Source of the DNA: UBA1845 sp002338715
GTDB lineage: Bacteria > Planctomycetota > Phycisphaerae > UBA1845
NCBI GenBank assembly: GCA_035344155.1
Contig: DAORAL010000004.1
Span: 62,001-126,000 of the forward strand
Length of the DNA stretch: 64,000 nt
Direction of reading: 5' to 3'
A program made the position numbers and the translations under genes. The notes beneath the pieces were generated by a model that had not been told where the DNA came from, did not search any database, and was given only the letters and a program-made list of their open reading frames with translations. Positions 52,541-60,779 of this stretch are shown here, piece by piece (position 1 is the first letter of the stretch; each line of letters starts with the position of its first letter).

Positions 52541-55237
52541 ATGCAAGCTACTTCAAGAAATTGGACCAAGAGGCGGATCGTAACCGCCCTTACTTACTGC
52601 GTGCCAGCGTTCGCGCTGCTGCTCGCAACAGGATGCCAGGACCCATGTAACGTGGCCGGCGTCTGCGATGACAATGATGCGTGTACGACCGATTCGTGCA
52701 CGGTTGTCGATGGCGCTGCCGAGTGCACCAACACGCCAGTCGACTGTGCGGGCCAATTGTGCAACCCGGCTGACGGCGAATGCGTCGAGTGTCTCGCCGA
52801 CACCGATTGCGACAATAGCGACTTCTGTGATGGTGCGGAAACTTGCGGCGCTGACAATGCATGCGTCGCCGGAACCGATCCGTGCATGGAAGGTGAAAGC
52901 TGTGATGAGGAAGCTGATGCCTGTGTGACGAGCTGCACCGACGACGCAAGCTGCGACGACGGCCTGTTCTGCACCGGCACCGAGACCTGCGGTGAAGACG
53001 GACTCTGCTCGTCAAGCGGCGATCCCTGCAACGAAGGCGAGACCTGCAACGAAGAGACCGACACCTGCGACGTTCCCGCTCCCGATTGCACCAGCAACGG
53101 CGACTGTGGCGCTGGCCAGGAATGCCTCAACGGCAGCTGCGTTGACATTGTCGTCCCCGATTGCAACAGCAACGGCGACTGCCCGGATGACGGCCTGTTC
53201 TGCAACGGTACCGAGTCATGCAACACCAACTCATTCGAGTGTGTTTCATCCGGTAACCCGTGTGATGAAGGCTTCACCTGCAACGAAGACACCGACACCT
53301 GTGACAACAACAACCCGTCGGCAAGCCTTATCCTCACCAACCTGATCGACATCATCAATTCAGGACCTGGCGATGACACCATCACCGGTACCCGTGACGG
53401 TTCGGCTGACGGTAACACCATCTCAATTGGTGACGACATCGATGGCGAAGCCGGTCATGACCGTGCGAACTTCATCGTGACCGACAACAGCGTCCCGGCG
53501 ATCGACATGAACAACGTCGAAGAGCTTTGGGTCCGTGCGTTGGATGCAGCAATCGACTTCAGCTGTGCCAACTACAATGGCGTCACCGATGTTGCGTACA
53601 ACAACGGTAACGACGACCTCGATCTGGAAGAGTTCCCGAACTTGGTCGACATTCACATCATCAAGGGTGACGGCAATGACAACTTCACGGTGACCTTCGC
53701 CGATGACCTCCTCGATACCACCGACGGCGAGACCGTCAACGTCATCGTCGACAATGCAGATCTCGATACGCTCGAAATCTGGGACGAATCCACCAACAAC
53801 GAAGGTCCGGAAGTCATCAACATCATGGGTGCCAGCGGCACGAGCATCATCGATGACATCGAGTCGGGTGACGAGTCAGGCGACGAAGGTGGCACGATCA
53901 ACATCACCGGTGGTGTTAACCTCACCCTCGGTGACCTCGGTAACGCCGAAATGGTCGACGGTTCAGCCGCCACGGGTGACCTCGACATCAGCATCGACAA
54001 CGGCAACGACGTGACCATCATGACCGGATCCGGCGATGACATCATTCGCACGGGCGGTAACCTTGATGATATGGACGACATCGATGCCGGTACCGGTACC
54101 GACCGCGTTGTCACCAACAGTGCAGTGACGGTTGAAGACCTGACGGTCGCTGGCGTGGAAGAGTGGGAAATCGGCGGTGCAGTCACCGTTGACTTCGACA
54201 ACACCACCCCGGACCGCATCATCGTCACCGGTAACAACGCCACGGTCGCTGACAACGTCGCCAAGAACACCCCGTTCACGCTGGTCGGCACGTTGGGCAA
54301 CACCACCATCAACATCGACGGTGCTGGTTCGGTTGGTTCAAACAACGACACCGTCACCATTACGTTTGGTGAAGATGAAACGGCTGCCAACCTCGGCACC
54401 AACGACCTGATCATTGCCAACGTCGAGACCTTGAACTTCATTTCGATGGAAGCTGCCAACAACGGTGGTGACCTCAATGCTCCGAAGTGTGCAACGGTCA
54501 ACATCACTGGTGATGAAGACTTCCAGTTTGACGCCCTTGCCGCCTCGACTTCGCTGACCACCGTTGATGCTTCAGGCATGACCGGTCAGGCAGAAGCCGA
54601 CATTGACCTGTCGCTGATCACGCAGGATTCGACGATCATCGGTACGGACAACGACGACACGATCGCGGTGAACGACAATGCCACGACCGACGCCACGATC
54701 GTTGGTGGTCCTGGTGCAGACGACATCGATCTCGGCGGTGCGACTGCGACCTCGGTCCAGACGATTGCCTACCTGAGCGTGGACGATACCAAGGGTGACA
54801 TCGAAGATGATCTGGTTGACGCTGACCAGGTTGGTGTCGGTGATGAATTCGACGTCAGCGACGACGTCGTCGAAATCTCCGGTGACCTTCGTACCGCATT
54901 GGCCAAAGACGCCGATAACAACAACACCGCCGCTGGTGCTGCTGACCTCGACGTTTCAGGTCTGTTCTTCTTCAACGTCGGTGCTGACCTCGGTGCCAAC
55001 GGTGCGAACGCAGACGTCTTCGCAACCGTCAACGCCGCCATCGGCGCCCTGTCGAACGAAACTGTCGGTGACACCGCTGTGTTCGCTGTTCTGAACTCGA
55101 ACGCCGACGACGGAATGGCTGTCTACCTCTTCATCTCGAAGACCGCAGATGACGCCGTCACCCAGAACGAACTGCAGTTGATGGGTTACTTCGACAGTGA
55201 CGCGGCCTGCACGGCTGCAAACATCAACCTGAACTAA
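52541..55237 (+). CDS. Candidate S-layer-like surface protein with RTX-type region
   Basis: Protein of 898 residues with a strong GGAGG site 10 bases before ATG 52541. The N-terminus has a signal segment (VPAFALLLATGC), probably a lipoprotein or ordinary signal. Residues ~35-260 are repeats rich in Cys (CxxDDxC, DGLFCxGTExC). Then follow RTX-like stretches (SGPGDDTITGTRDGSADG, TGSGDDIIRTG) and a beta-strand-rich region (NVEELWVRALDAA; NVETLNFIS) like the scaffold of bacterial S-layer proteins such as RsaA. It is very acidic, with many Asn/Thr/Gly, and its codons end heavily in C, suggesting high expression. A strong promoter and terminator flank it. The role is inferred. Confidence 0.7.
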   Translation: MQATSRNWTKRRIVTALTYCVPAFALLLATGCQDPCNVAGVCDDNDACTTDSCTVVDGAAECTNTPVDCAGQLCNPADGECVECLADTDCDNSDFCDGAETCGADNACVAGTDPCMEGESCDEEADACVTSCTDDASCDDGLFCTGTETCGEDGLCSSSGDPCNEGETCNEETDTCDVPAPDCTSNGDCGAGQECLNGSCVDIVVPDCNSNGDCPDDGLFCNGTESCNTNSFECVSSGNPCDEGFTCNEDTDTCDNNNPSASLILTNLIDIINSGPGDDTITGTRDGSADGNTISIGDDIDGEAGHDRANFIVTDNSVPAIDMNNVEELWVRALDAAIDFSCANYNGVTDVAYNNGNDDLDLEEFPNLVDIHIIKGDGNDNFTVTFADDLLDTTDGETVNVIVDNADLDTLEIWDESTNNEGPEVINIMGASGTSIIDDIESGDESGDEGGTINITGGVNLTLGDLGNAEMVDGSAATGDLDISIDNGNDVTIMTGSGDDIIRTGGNLDDMDDIDAGTGTDRVVTNSAVTVEDLTVAGVEEWEIGGAVTVDFDNTTPDRIIVTGNNATVADNVAKNTPFTLVGTLGNTTINIDGAGSVGSNNDTVTITFGEDETAANLGTNDLIIANVETLNFISMEAANNGGDLNAPKCATVNITGDEDFQFDALAASTSLTTVDASGMTGQAEADIDLSLITQDSTIIGTDNDDTIAVNDNATTDATIVGGPGADDIDLGGATATSVQTIAYLSVDDTKGDIEDDLVDADQVGVGDEFDVSDDVVEISGDLRTALAKDADNNNTAAGAADLDVSGLFFFNVGADLGANGANADVFATVNAAIGALSNETVGDTAVFAVLNSNADDGMAVYLFISKTADDAVTQNELQLMGYFDSDAACTAANINLN

Positions 55238-55280
55238 GCTCACAAGGCTTACATTCAGATTGATCCAGTAGGATTGAACA

Positions 55281-55315
55281 GGAGGGCTGCCCAATTGGGT
55301 GGCCCTCCTTTCTTT
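55281..55315 (+). terminator. Rho-independent terminator after the surface-protein gene
   Basis: GGAGGGC (55281-55287) pairs with GCCCTCC (55302-55308); an inner pairing CCCA/TGGG is also possible. TTTCTTT follows. It lies 44 bases past the stop codon. Confidence 0.85.
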
Positions 55316-55369
55316 ATGCGCAATGAATCATCTTGCTGGATCTGCGGAGTGCTGATTGCTTCCTCGTGG

Positions 55370-55431
55370 GGTGCGGCTTGCCGCACCGGATGTCTATCAC
55401 GCTACGGGTAAAAGGTGCGGCGAGCCGCACC
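55370..55431. repeat. REP-like palindrome pair, GGTGCGGC(TT/GA)GCCGCACC family
   Basis: GGTGCGGCTTGCCGCACC (55370-55387) and GGTGCGGCGAGCCGCACC (55414-55431), each a stem with a 2-4 base loop, are arranged as two units. This is the fourth hairpin family in the region. Confidence 0.7.
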
Positions 55432-55669
55432 TTACCCACGTGGTCGTTCATCAGGCTACGCCCGCGAATATCCCGCCTCTTGACCAACGCCGTTCACTGC
55501 AAACGCACACCTTCAAGCCCATGTGATCTTCAACATTTCCGTTCGGCCTCCCCCGATTCGTATTTTAGGTTTGCCCTGTCCGGCCAACGTCCACCGCAAC
55601 CTGTGCGGTGCGGCGATGCCGGGGCAATGGATGAACTTTGACCGCCCACACAATGACAGGGGACCAAAC

Positions 55670-56332
55670 ATGAGTACCACCAAGAACCAATCGATCGTGA
55701 TCTTGTCGGCATTGGCAGCCGCACTGACATTTGCGACTCCGGCATTCGCCCAACTGAGTTTGACAGCAGTTGTCGATCCTGCGGATGGCGGCAGTGTCGC
55801 CATCTTTCCGAATGACGAGGAACTGGTCGCCGGCCAACTCGTAACGCTGACAGCCACTCCGGCTGAGGGGTACACCTTCCTGGGTTGGGAAGGCAGCATC
55901 ACGGCCGAGCAAAGCTCGATCACCTTCGAGATGACCGACGATACGGAGCTGACGGCGGTTTTCATTGAAGACGCCGAGACCTACAAGTTGAATGCATTCA
56001 TCGACCCATCCGGTGCGGGCACGATCCTGCGTGATCCGGTGGCGTTTGAATACGACCCGGGCACCGCGGTGACGCTGACGGTTTTCGCCAATGACGGGTT
56101 CGTGTTTACGGGATGGGTTGGCGATGTTCCCGAAGATCAGGATGCGAACAGTGACTCGATCACGGTGACGCTCGACTCCGACCTGGACATCCAAGCCACC
56201 TTCGCGGCAGGCTCGACGCTGGACGACTCACAAAGCGGGTCGATTGGATGTGGATCGTTGGGGATGATCAGTCTGGGCAGCATGTTCGCGATGATGTTCG
56301 CAACCGGCCGCTCACGGGCACGCCGCAACTAA
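55670..56332 (+). CDS. Secreted InlB-B-repeat protein with Cys/Arg C-terminal sorting signal
   Basis: Protein of 220 residues from ATG 55670 after CAGGGGACC. It has a signal peptide (IVILSALAAALTFATPAFA) and two divergent InlB-B-type repeats of about 75 residues (GYTFLGWEGSITAEQSSITFEMTDDTELTAVF; GFVFTGWVGDVPEDQ...DIQATF), a fold found in surface adhesins. The C-terminus has CGSLGMISLGSMFAMMFATGRSRARRN: a Cys, a hydrophobic stretch and an Arg cluster, like MYXO-CTERM-type sorting signals. A terminator at 56437 follows the gene. It is probably anchored at the surface; the ligand is unknown. Confidence 0.82.
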   Translation: MSTTKNQSIVILSALAAALTFATPAFAQLSLTAVVDPADGGSVAIFPNDEELVAGQLVTLTATPAEGYTFLGWEGSITAEQSSITFEMTDDTELTAVFIEDAETYKLNAFIDPSGAGTILRDPVAFEYDPGTAVTLTVFANDGFVFTGWVGDVPEDQDANSDSITVTLDSDLDIQATFAAGSTLDDSQSGSIGCGSLGMISLGSMFAMMFATGRSRARRN

Positions 56333-56436
56333 GGCAAATGAAACCGGCGGAACGCTCCGCCATCAATGGATACAGGCTGCGAAGTCGTCAATCGCATCGA
56401 AGATAGTCGCAGTTCATCCAGGCAGTACCAAGCAAG

Positions 56437-56474
56437 GGTCCGGCGCGCTCGTGGGGGGAGCGCCGGACCTTTTT
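56437..56474 (+). terminator. Rho-independent terminator after the InlB gene
   Basis: GGTCCGGCGC (56437-56446), 13-base loop, complement GCGCCGGACC (56460-56469), then TTTTT. It lies about 105 bases past the stop codon. Confidence 0.85.
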
Positions 56475-56532
56475 GCATGCGCGGGGTGTTTGTGCGTGTG
56501 CAGTTTGATTGCGCGTCAGTTTCCTGCATTGC

Positions 56533-56615
56533 CGTCATTCCCGCGCAGGCGGGAATCCAGAAGTGGTGTGTTGCTCGGCGTTTGTCCTGGACTCCCGCCT
56601 GCGCGGGAGTGACGG
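56533..56615. repeat. Fifth palindrome family: inverted pair with TCCCGC(C/G)...GCGGGA cores
   Basis: A copy at 56533-56560 (CGTCATTCCCGCGCAGGCGGGAATCCAG in part) and an inverted copy at 56587-56615 (CTGGACTCCCGCCTGCGCGGGAGTGACGG in part). Units of the CGTCATTCCCGCG type are widespread in bacterial intergenic regions. Confidence 0.7.
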
Positions 56616-56819
56616 GTGTCGCAAGCGTTCAGGGTGGAGTTGATCGGGCTGATTCTTGCGACCATTGCACGTGTCGAAACCCAACCAAGTCGTTCGGTAG
56701 GGGCCCTAGGTTGCATGCGAATGGCACGGCGTCGAGAATGACGCTCAATGCAGACACCAGCTAAGCTGTTGGCAGTAGTATCTTAGAGTCGAGTTGCTGC
56801 ATGAGAAGGGCGGTGCACC

Positions 56820-57212
56820 ATGTGCTTACGAAGTGGCGATCTTGCGGGCTTGTTCGTCGTCGTCACGATCCTACTTCTACTTCCTCCGTTGTTGGGCTGG
56901 CTGGCGAGATGGTGTTTGAAGCGCAATGGCCGCGAGCAAGCAGGATGGGCTGCCGTTTTTGGAGCCGGATTGGCTGCGTTTCAATACTATGTTTGGGCGT
57001 ACCCGTGGAAGGCTTGGGACGTCTTCGTGTGGGACCTACTCTACGTGCCTGCGGCTGGGGCTCCTTGGCAGATGTGGGCGGCTTGGGTTGCACTGATCTG
57101 GGGATTTGCCGATTGCACATCAACGCTCATTCGTATCTACCTCCAAGATATTCGGCGCGGAATGGTGATCGAGGACAATCCGGTCGTGGACGAAACGATC
57201 GACGACGAGTAG
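56820..57212 (+). CDS. Small hypothetical membrane protein
   Basis: Protein of 130 residues from ATG 56820. It has about three membrane helices: residues ~8-30 (GLFVVVTILLLLPPLLGWL), ~42-60 (AGWAAVFGAGLAAFQYYVW) and ~85-105 (WQMWAAWVALIWGF). It ends with an acidic tail (ETIDDE). Coding is plausible from composition and length, but no family is recognised. It lies among palindromic repeats, without a clear operon partner. The 4-base ribosome site is weak (GGGCGG upstream), so the start is uncertain. Confidence 0.45.
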   Translation: MCLRSGDLAGLFVVVTILLLLPPLLGWLARWCLKRNGREQAGWAAVFGAGLAAFQYYVWAYPWKAWDVFVWDLLYVPAAGAPWQMWAAWVALIWGFADCTSTLIRIYLQDIRRGMVIEDNPVVDETIDDE

Positions 57213-57279
57213 GTTTCTGGTTATTTCATCCGGAAACTCCACCTGGCCATGACAATGCTGCAGGTGGTTTGCGTTCGTC

Positions 57280-57309
57280 CTGGACTCCCGCCTGCGCGGG
57301 AGTGACGGG
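57280..57309. repeat. Third copy of the fifth palindrome family
   Basis: CCTGGACTCCC...GCGCGGGAGTGACGGG, nearly identical to 56587-56615; the flanking sequence also matches with one difference. It sits just after the small membrane protein gene. Confidence 0.75.
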
Positions 57310-57507
57310 GTTGTTGGCGTGCATTGTCTTCGATAGAAACTTTTGCAATTCGTATATCAGCCACCTCCCTTTTGTAGTATTCCCAAGCTGAATTCCAGTT
57401 GTATCCGCGTCATTCCAAAGGTCGCTTTGGGTTGTAATCGCATCGGTGCAGCCGCTGGTGGATAATGTGCGTGTTGTCTTTCGCTACTTTGTGAAAGGAG
57501 CACGACC

Positions 57508-58287
57508 ATGATCGACCTTGTTGACATTACCCTTCATTACAGCGTCAAGCCGGTACTGCGAAACCTCTCGCTCCACGTCGGAGCCGGTGAGTTGGTTGGC
57601 GTGATGGGCGCGAACGGAACGGGCAAGAGCACGCTGCTGCAAGTGGCGGCTGGCGTGTTGAGTCCGCTCAAGGGGTACGTCGAGATTGACGGCATCCGCC
57701 GACGGTCGACGGTTGATAACGAACTGGCTGTCCGTCAGCGGACGGTGTACCTAGCCGCCGACCCTTGGCTTCCGGGAAGCACGTCCGGACGCGAGTTCAT
57801 GATTTCGGTGGGAACGCTCTACAGCATTGACGCCGATCGATTGATTGATCATGCCGAAGAGTTGATTCAACTCTTTCATTTGGAAGAGGTCGCCGACTCT
57901 CCGATCTCGACGTACTCAAGCGGCCAGAAGAAAAAGGCTGCGTTGTGCGCGACGCTCATCACGGAAACGCCAGTGATGATTCTCGACGAGCCGTTCGCAG
58001 GCGGACTCGACCCCGCCGGCATCGCCGCACTGCGCCGAATCCTGAAGCAAAAAGCCGAAAGCGAAGACATCACCGTGCTGATGGCGACGCCCGTCCCCGA
58101 GATCGTCGAACAAGTCGCCCACCGCGTCGCGATCATCCATCAAGGAAAGATCCTGGCATGCGACACGCCAGAAAACCTGCGCACAGCGGCGGGTTGTGAT
58201 GGGTCGTTGGGCGAGGTGATGGAGCGATTAATTGATCCTGAATCAACCTCCCGAATAGAGCGTTACATTGAGCGAGAAAACCGATGA
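57508..58287 (+). CDS. ABC transporter ATP-binding protein
   Basis: Protein of 259 residues with Walker A GANGTGKST (34-42), the family signature YSSGQKKKA in mid-chain, Walker B PVMILDEPFAGGLDP and the switch His region. It provides ATP-driven power for an exporter or similar ABC system. The start ATG 57508 follows GAAAGGAG. It overlaps the permease gene by 4 bases, and a second permease follows, so the three form one unit. The substrate is unknown. The size fits ABC-2-type ATPases of the bacitracin/antibiotic exporter style. Confidence 0.93.
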   Translation: MIDLVDITLHYSVKPVLRNLSLHVGAGELVGVMGANGTGKSTLLQVAAGVLSPLKGYVEIDGIRRRSTVDNELAVRQRTVYLAADPWLPGSTSGREFMISVGTLYSIDADRLIDHAEELIQLFHLEEVADSPISTYSSGQKKKAALCATLITETPVMILDEPFAGGLDPAGIAALRRILKQKAESEDITVLMATPVPEIVEQVAHRVAIIHQGKILACDTPENLRTAAGCDGSLGEVMERLIDPESTSRIERYIERENR

Positions 58288-59459
58288 TTGGAATCTTGCG
58301 TCGAACATTCCCATGCCGTTTGTTTGTCGCAGCAGTTGTGCTGTATGCGTTGCCATCGTTGCCCATGATTTTGGAAGGGCGTCCTTTGGTTGTTGAGACT
58401 GAGGACGGTCTACAGAGTACCGACCAACTGAGGGCTCAGCTGGCAATCGCGTTTTGCGCCTTGTATGGATTTCTTCGTGCATGTGCTGCAAATCAGCGCA
58501 CCAATGATGGGTACTACAAGTGGCTCAAGACGACGCCCTGGCGACCCGGAATGGCATTTCCCATCTGTGTTCCGTACATGCATCTCTATTGGGCCGACGC
58601 GATGCTCGTTGGCTTCTTTTTTATGGCGGAATTGTTTAATCCGATGGGTTCGGAGTTAAAGCTGATAATTGCTTTGCTTCTTCCATACATCATCGTGCAG
58701 TTGCTCCAACTGGGCAACGCGGCTCGAGGGTGGTACGTGTATTTCGTTGTGATGGGGCTCGGATTGGTCACACAGGTGTGGTCAAACGTATACGTGACAT
58801 CTGCGGTGCTTGGGTTGCTCTACTTGGTGGTGGTCAAGGGGCAACGGAGCAGCTTTGCCGATTTTCCGTTTGCCGAAGATTTGGAGGATCGTACGCGTTC
58901 TATGCAAGAGGCGCTTGAAGTTAAGTTGCTTCGAAGTCAGGAGATTCGCGCTTTGAAAAATGCTCGGGATACAACGAGTTCAACGGCGTTCAACGAACTT
59001 TCGGCGCATAGGTCTGATCCTGCATCCATGCTTTTCAAAATGGCTTTCGCGGCGTTTGTCGGCTGGTGGACCTTCATCATATTGGAGGCTGTTGATTCAC
59101 AAAATCTCTATAGGCATTCGTTGATGATTGTGTTGCCTGTGATGGTAGGACCGTCGTGGTTGTATTCCGCACTGAGTCCCTCTTTTGCGAAACCTCCGAT
59201 CAGCATCAGGGGCCGCATTCAGACGGGCGATCTTATTGTTCCGCGGTACGACATTGTATTTCTGTCGCATTTCATCTCAGCTGTGGTGCTTGTAGGCCTT
59301 CTGGGTTTGGGGAACGCATTGGGGGCAATCGCGCCGTGGTACGTTGCGACTTGCTGCACGGTGTATGTTTTGTGTTTGATGTTTTGCCCACCAACTTCGA
59401 ACACCTGGAGGTTTACCGGGCAGTTTCACAATCGATTCATTCGGGCAGATTCCGCGTAG
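58284..59459 (+). CDS. ABC-associated membrane protein with TTPW motif (paralogue 1)
   Basis: Protein of 391 residues with about six to eight membrane helices; the start overlaps the ATPase stop (ATGA). Motif WLKTTPWRPGM (80-90) followed by PYMHLYWADA (97-106), and TGDLIVPRYDIVF near the C-terminal third. A long polar segment (~190-255) lies in the middle. The same motif order occurs in the next gene, so the two are diverged paralogues and may form a heterodimeric permease. I recognise no named ABC-permease family. It is a good candidate for a poorly described transporter. Confidence 0.72.
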   Translation: MIGILRRTFPCRLFVAAVVLYALPSLPMILEGRPLVVETEDGLQSTDQLRAQLAIAFCALYGFLRACAANQRTNDGYYKWLKTTPWRPGMAFPICVPYMHLYWADAMLVGFFFMAELFNPMGSELKLIIALLLPYIIVQLLQLGNAARGWYVYFVVMGLGLVTQVWSNVYVTSAVLGLLYLVVVKGQRSSFADFPFAEDLEDRTRSMQEALEVKLLRSQEIRALKNARDTTSSTAFNELSAHRSDPASMLFKMAFAAFVGWWTFIILEAVDSQNLYRHSLMIVLPVMVGPSWLYSALSPSFAKPPISIRGRIQTGDLIVPRYDIVFLSHFISAVVLVGLLGLGNALGAIAPWYVATCCTVYVLCLMFCPPTSNTWRFTGQFHNRFIRADSA

Positions 59460-59531
59460 CGCCACGCGTTTGACTTTATGCGGTCAGGAGTGATGCGGAG
59501 CGTGAGTCTAGCAGTTTGTGGAGAAAGGGCA

Positions 59532-60749
59532 ATGAAACATACACTTCAAAGAACAATTCCGCCGTTGGGTGCAGTGGTCATCTTTGGATTCTTCTATCTG
59601 CTTATTCTGGGGTTAGGATTTCTCGATACTCAATTTGGTTGGTTTGACGGATTCAATACACAATTGGCTAGGACGCTGCTGATTCTGGGATCAGGATTCG
59701 TCTATGGCGGAGTTCGCGCGTGGACATGTTTCCCACTATCGAATCAGTCGTTCTATAATTGGTTCAAAACGACGCCTTGGAAGAAAGGAATGTCGCTTCC
59801 GTTTGGCTTCGCACACATGCACTTGAATTGGGCCGACGCGATCTTTCCATTGATTCTGCTCGCAATCGAGTGGAACAATCCCTACATCCACGCGACATGG
59901 ATGGTGAATGTGTTCCTGGGCGGTTACTTGTTGCTACATATGCCAATCTTCAACTGGTCCAAAGACTACGGGCTGAATTTTCTGCTGGCCGCTGGGTTCG
60001 GTTTGTTCATCTGGTTGCTTCAGTTCACCCAGTGGGCATTCCTTGCATTGGTGGTCATGTACGCCATTGCCGTTTGGGGGCACCGGCGATTGCTTGCCGA
60101 GTTTCCTTGGTCGGATGAGGCAAAGCCTGAGAAATTCGAAAAGCTGCTCGTGATTGGACAGAAGCGGAACCAGGCAGCGGAGATTGGCGCAACTTATCCT
60201 GTGGCGCGGTCGACCCATCTGATGAAGTCAGAGTTTGAAGTGCTCGCCCCGGTCAGGCCAGCAGAGCTTTCGGTCTGGCGTTCGGTTCAGGTTGCGGTTT
60301 TGACTGGTTGGTTCCTGTTTATCGCGCTCGACTTTATGGCGCGTCACGCTGAGCGATTGGTTCCGGGATACAACGGTATCACCAAGGCATCGGTAGGAAT
60401 CTTTCTCACGATCGCGGGATTCGCCGCGTTTGTGCGGATCGTTGCCTATGTCTACGCCGCAAAGGCGCCGATTGGATATTACACGCGAGTACTCACGGGC
60501 AATCTGATCATCCCAAAGCATGACATCATGTTCGTTGGGCCGCTCGCTTGCTCAGCCTTGGGGATCGTCGTGTTCTTCATTGCAAACAAGATCGGAATAT
60601 ACAGTCCTGTTTGTATTGCAATCGGAACCACTCTCGTCATTTTCGGCATGCTTGTGGTGAAACCGACGATGATTGAATGGAGATTGGTTAGCCACAATCA
60701 TCCGCGCATCTTACGAGGGCCGATCACAATCGGACAGAATCAAAAATAA
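59532..60749 (+). CDS. ABC-associated membrane protein with TTPW motif (paralogue 2)
   Basis: Protein of 405 residues from ATG 59532 after GAAAGGGC; an in-frame extension to 59478 is less likely. It has about eight membrane helices. WFKTTPWKKGM (77-87) and AHMHLNWADA (94-103), plus TGNLIIPKHDIMF later, mirror the first permease. A polar segment (~205-255) contains KPEKFEKLLVIGQKR. With the first permease and the ATPase it probably makes one transporter. The role is unknown; drug, lipid or peptide export are all possible. It converges on the beta-propeller gene. Confidence 0.72.
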   Translation: MKHTLQRTIPPLGAVVIFGFFYLLILGLGFLDTQFGWFDGFNTQLARTLLILGSGFVYGGVRAWTCFPLSNQSFYNWFKTTPWKKGMSLPFGFAHMHLNWADAIFPLILLAIEWNNPYIHATWMVNVFLGGYLLLHMPIFNWSKDYGLNFLLAAGFGLFIWLLQFTQWAFLALVVMYAIAVWGHRRLLAEFPWSDEAKPEKFEKLLVIGQKRNQAAEIGATYPVARSTHLMKSEFEVLAPVRPAELSVWRSVQVAVLTGWFLFIALDFMARHAERLVPGYNGITKASVGIFLTIAGFAAFVRIVAYVYAAKAPIGYYTRVLTGNLIIPKHDIMFVGPLACSALGIVVFFIANKIGIYSPVCIAIGTTLVIFGMLVVKPTMIEWRLVSHNHPRILRGPITIGQNQK

Positions 60750-60779
60750 GTTGCGACAGCATACGTACGATTCGTGTTG

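Larger units (their letters stand above)
55238..55669. other. Intergenic interval with terminator and palindromes
   Basis: Holds the surface-protein terminator (55281-55315) and a REP-like pair (55370-55431), each listed separately. No gene is called. The InlB protein gene begins at 55670. Confidence 0.5.
56333..56819. other. Intergenic interval with terminator and palindromic repeats
   Basis: Contains the InlB gene terminator (56437-56474) and a fifth palindrome family (56533-56615). Short open frames here are judged non-coding. Confidence 0.45.

Noticed and set aside
53389..54060. Repeated short motifs near Gly/Asp codons considered as a CRISPR array
   Set aside because: Units vary in length and sequence, and they encode RTX-type protein repeats in frame.
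53653..54579. Minus-strand open frame of 308 codons inside the candidate S-layer gene
   Set aside because: Shadow of C-ending Asn/Asp/Thr codons on the coding strand; no features of a real gene.
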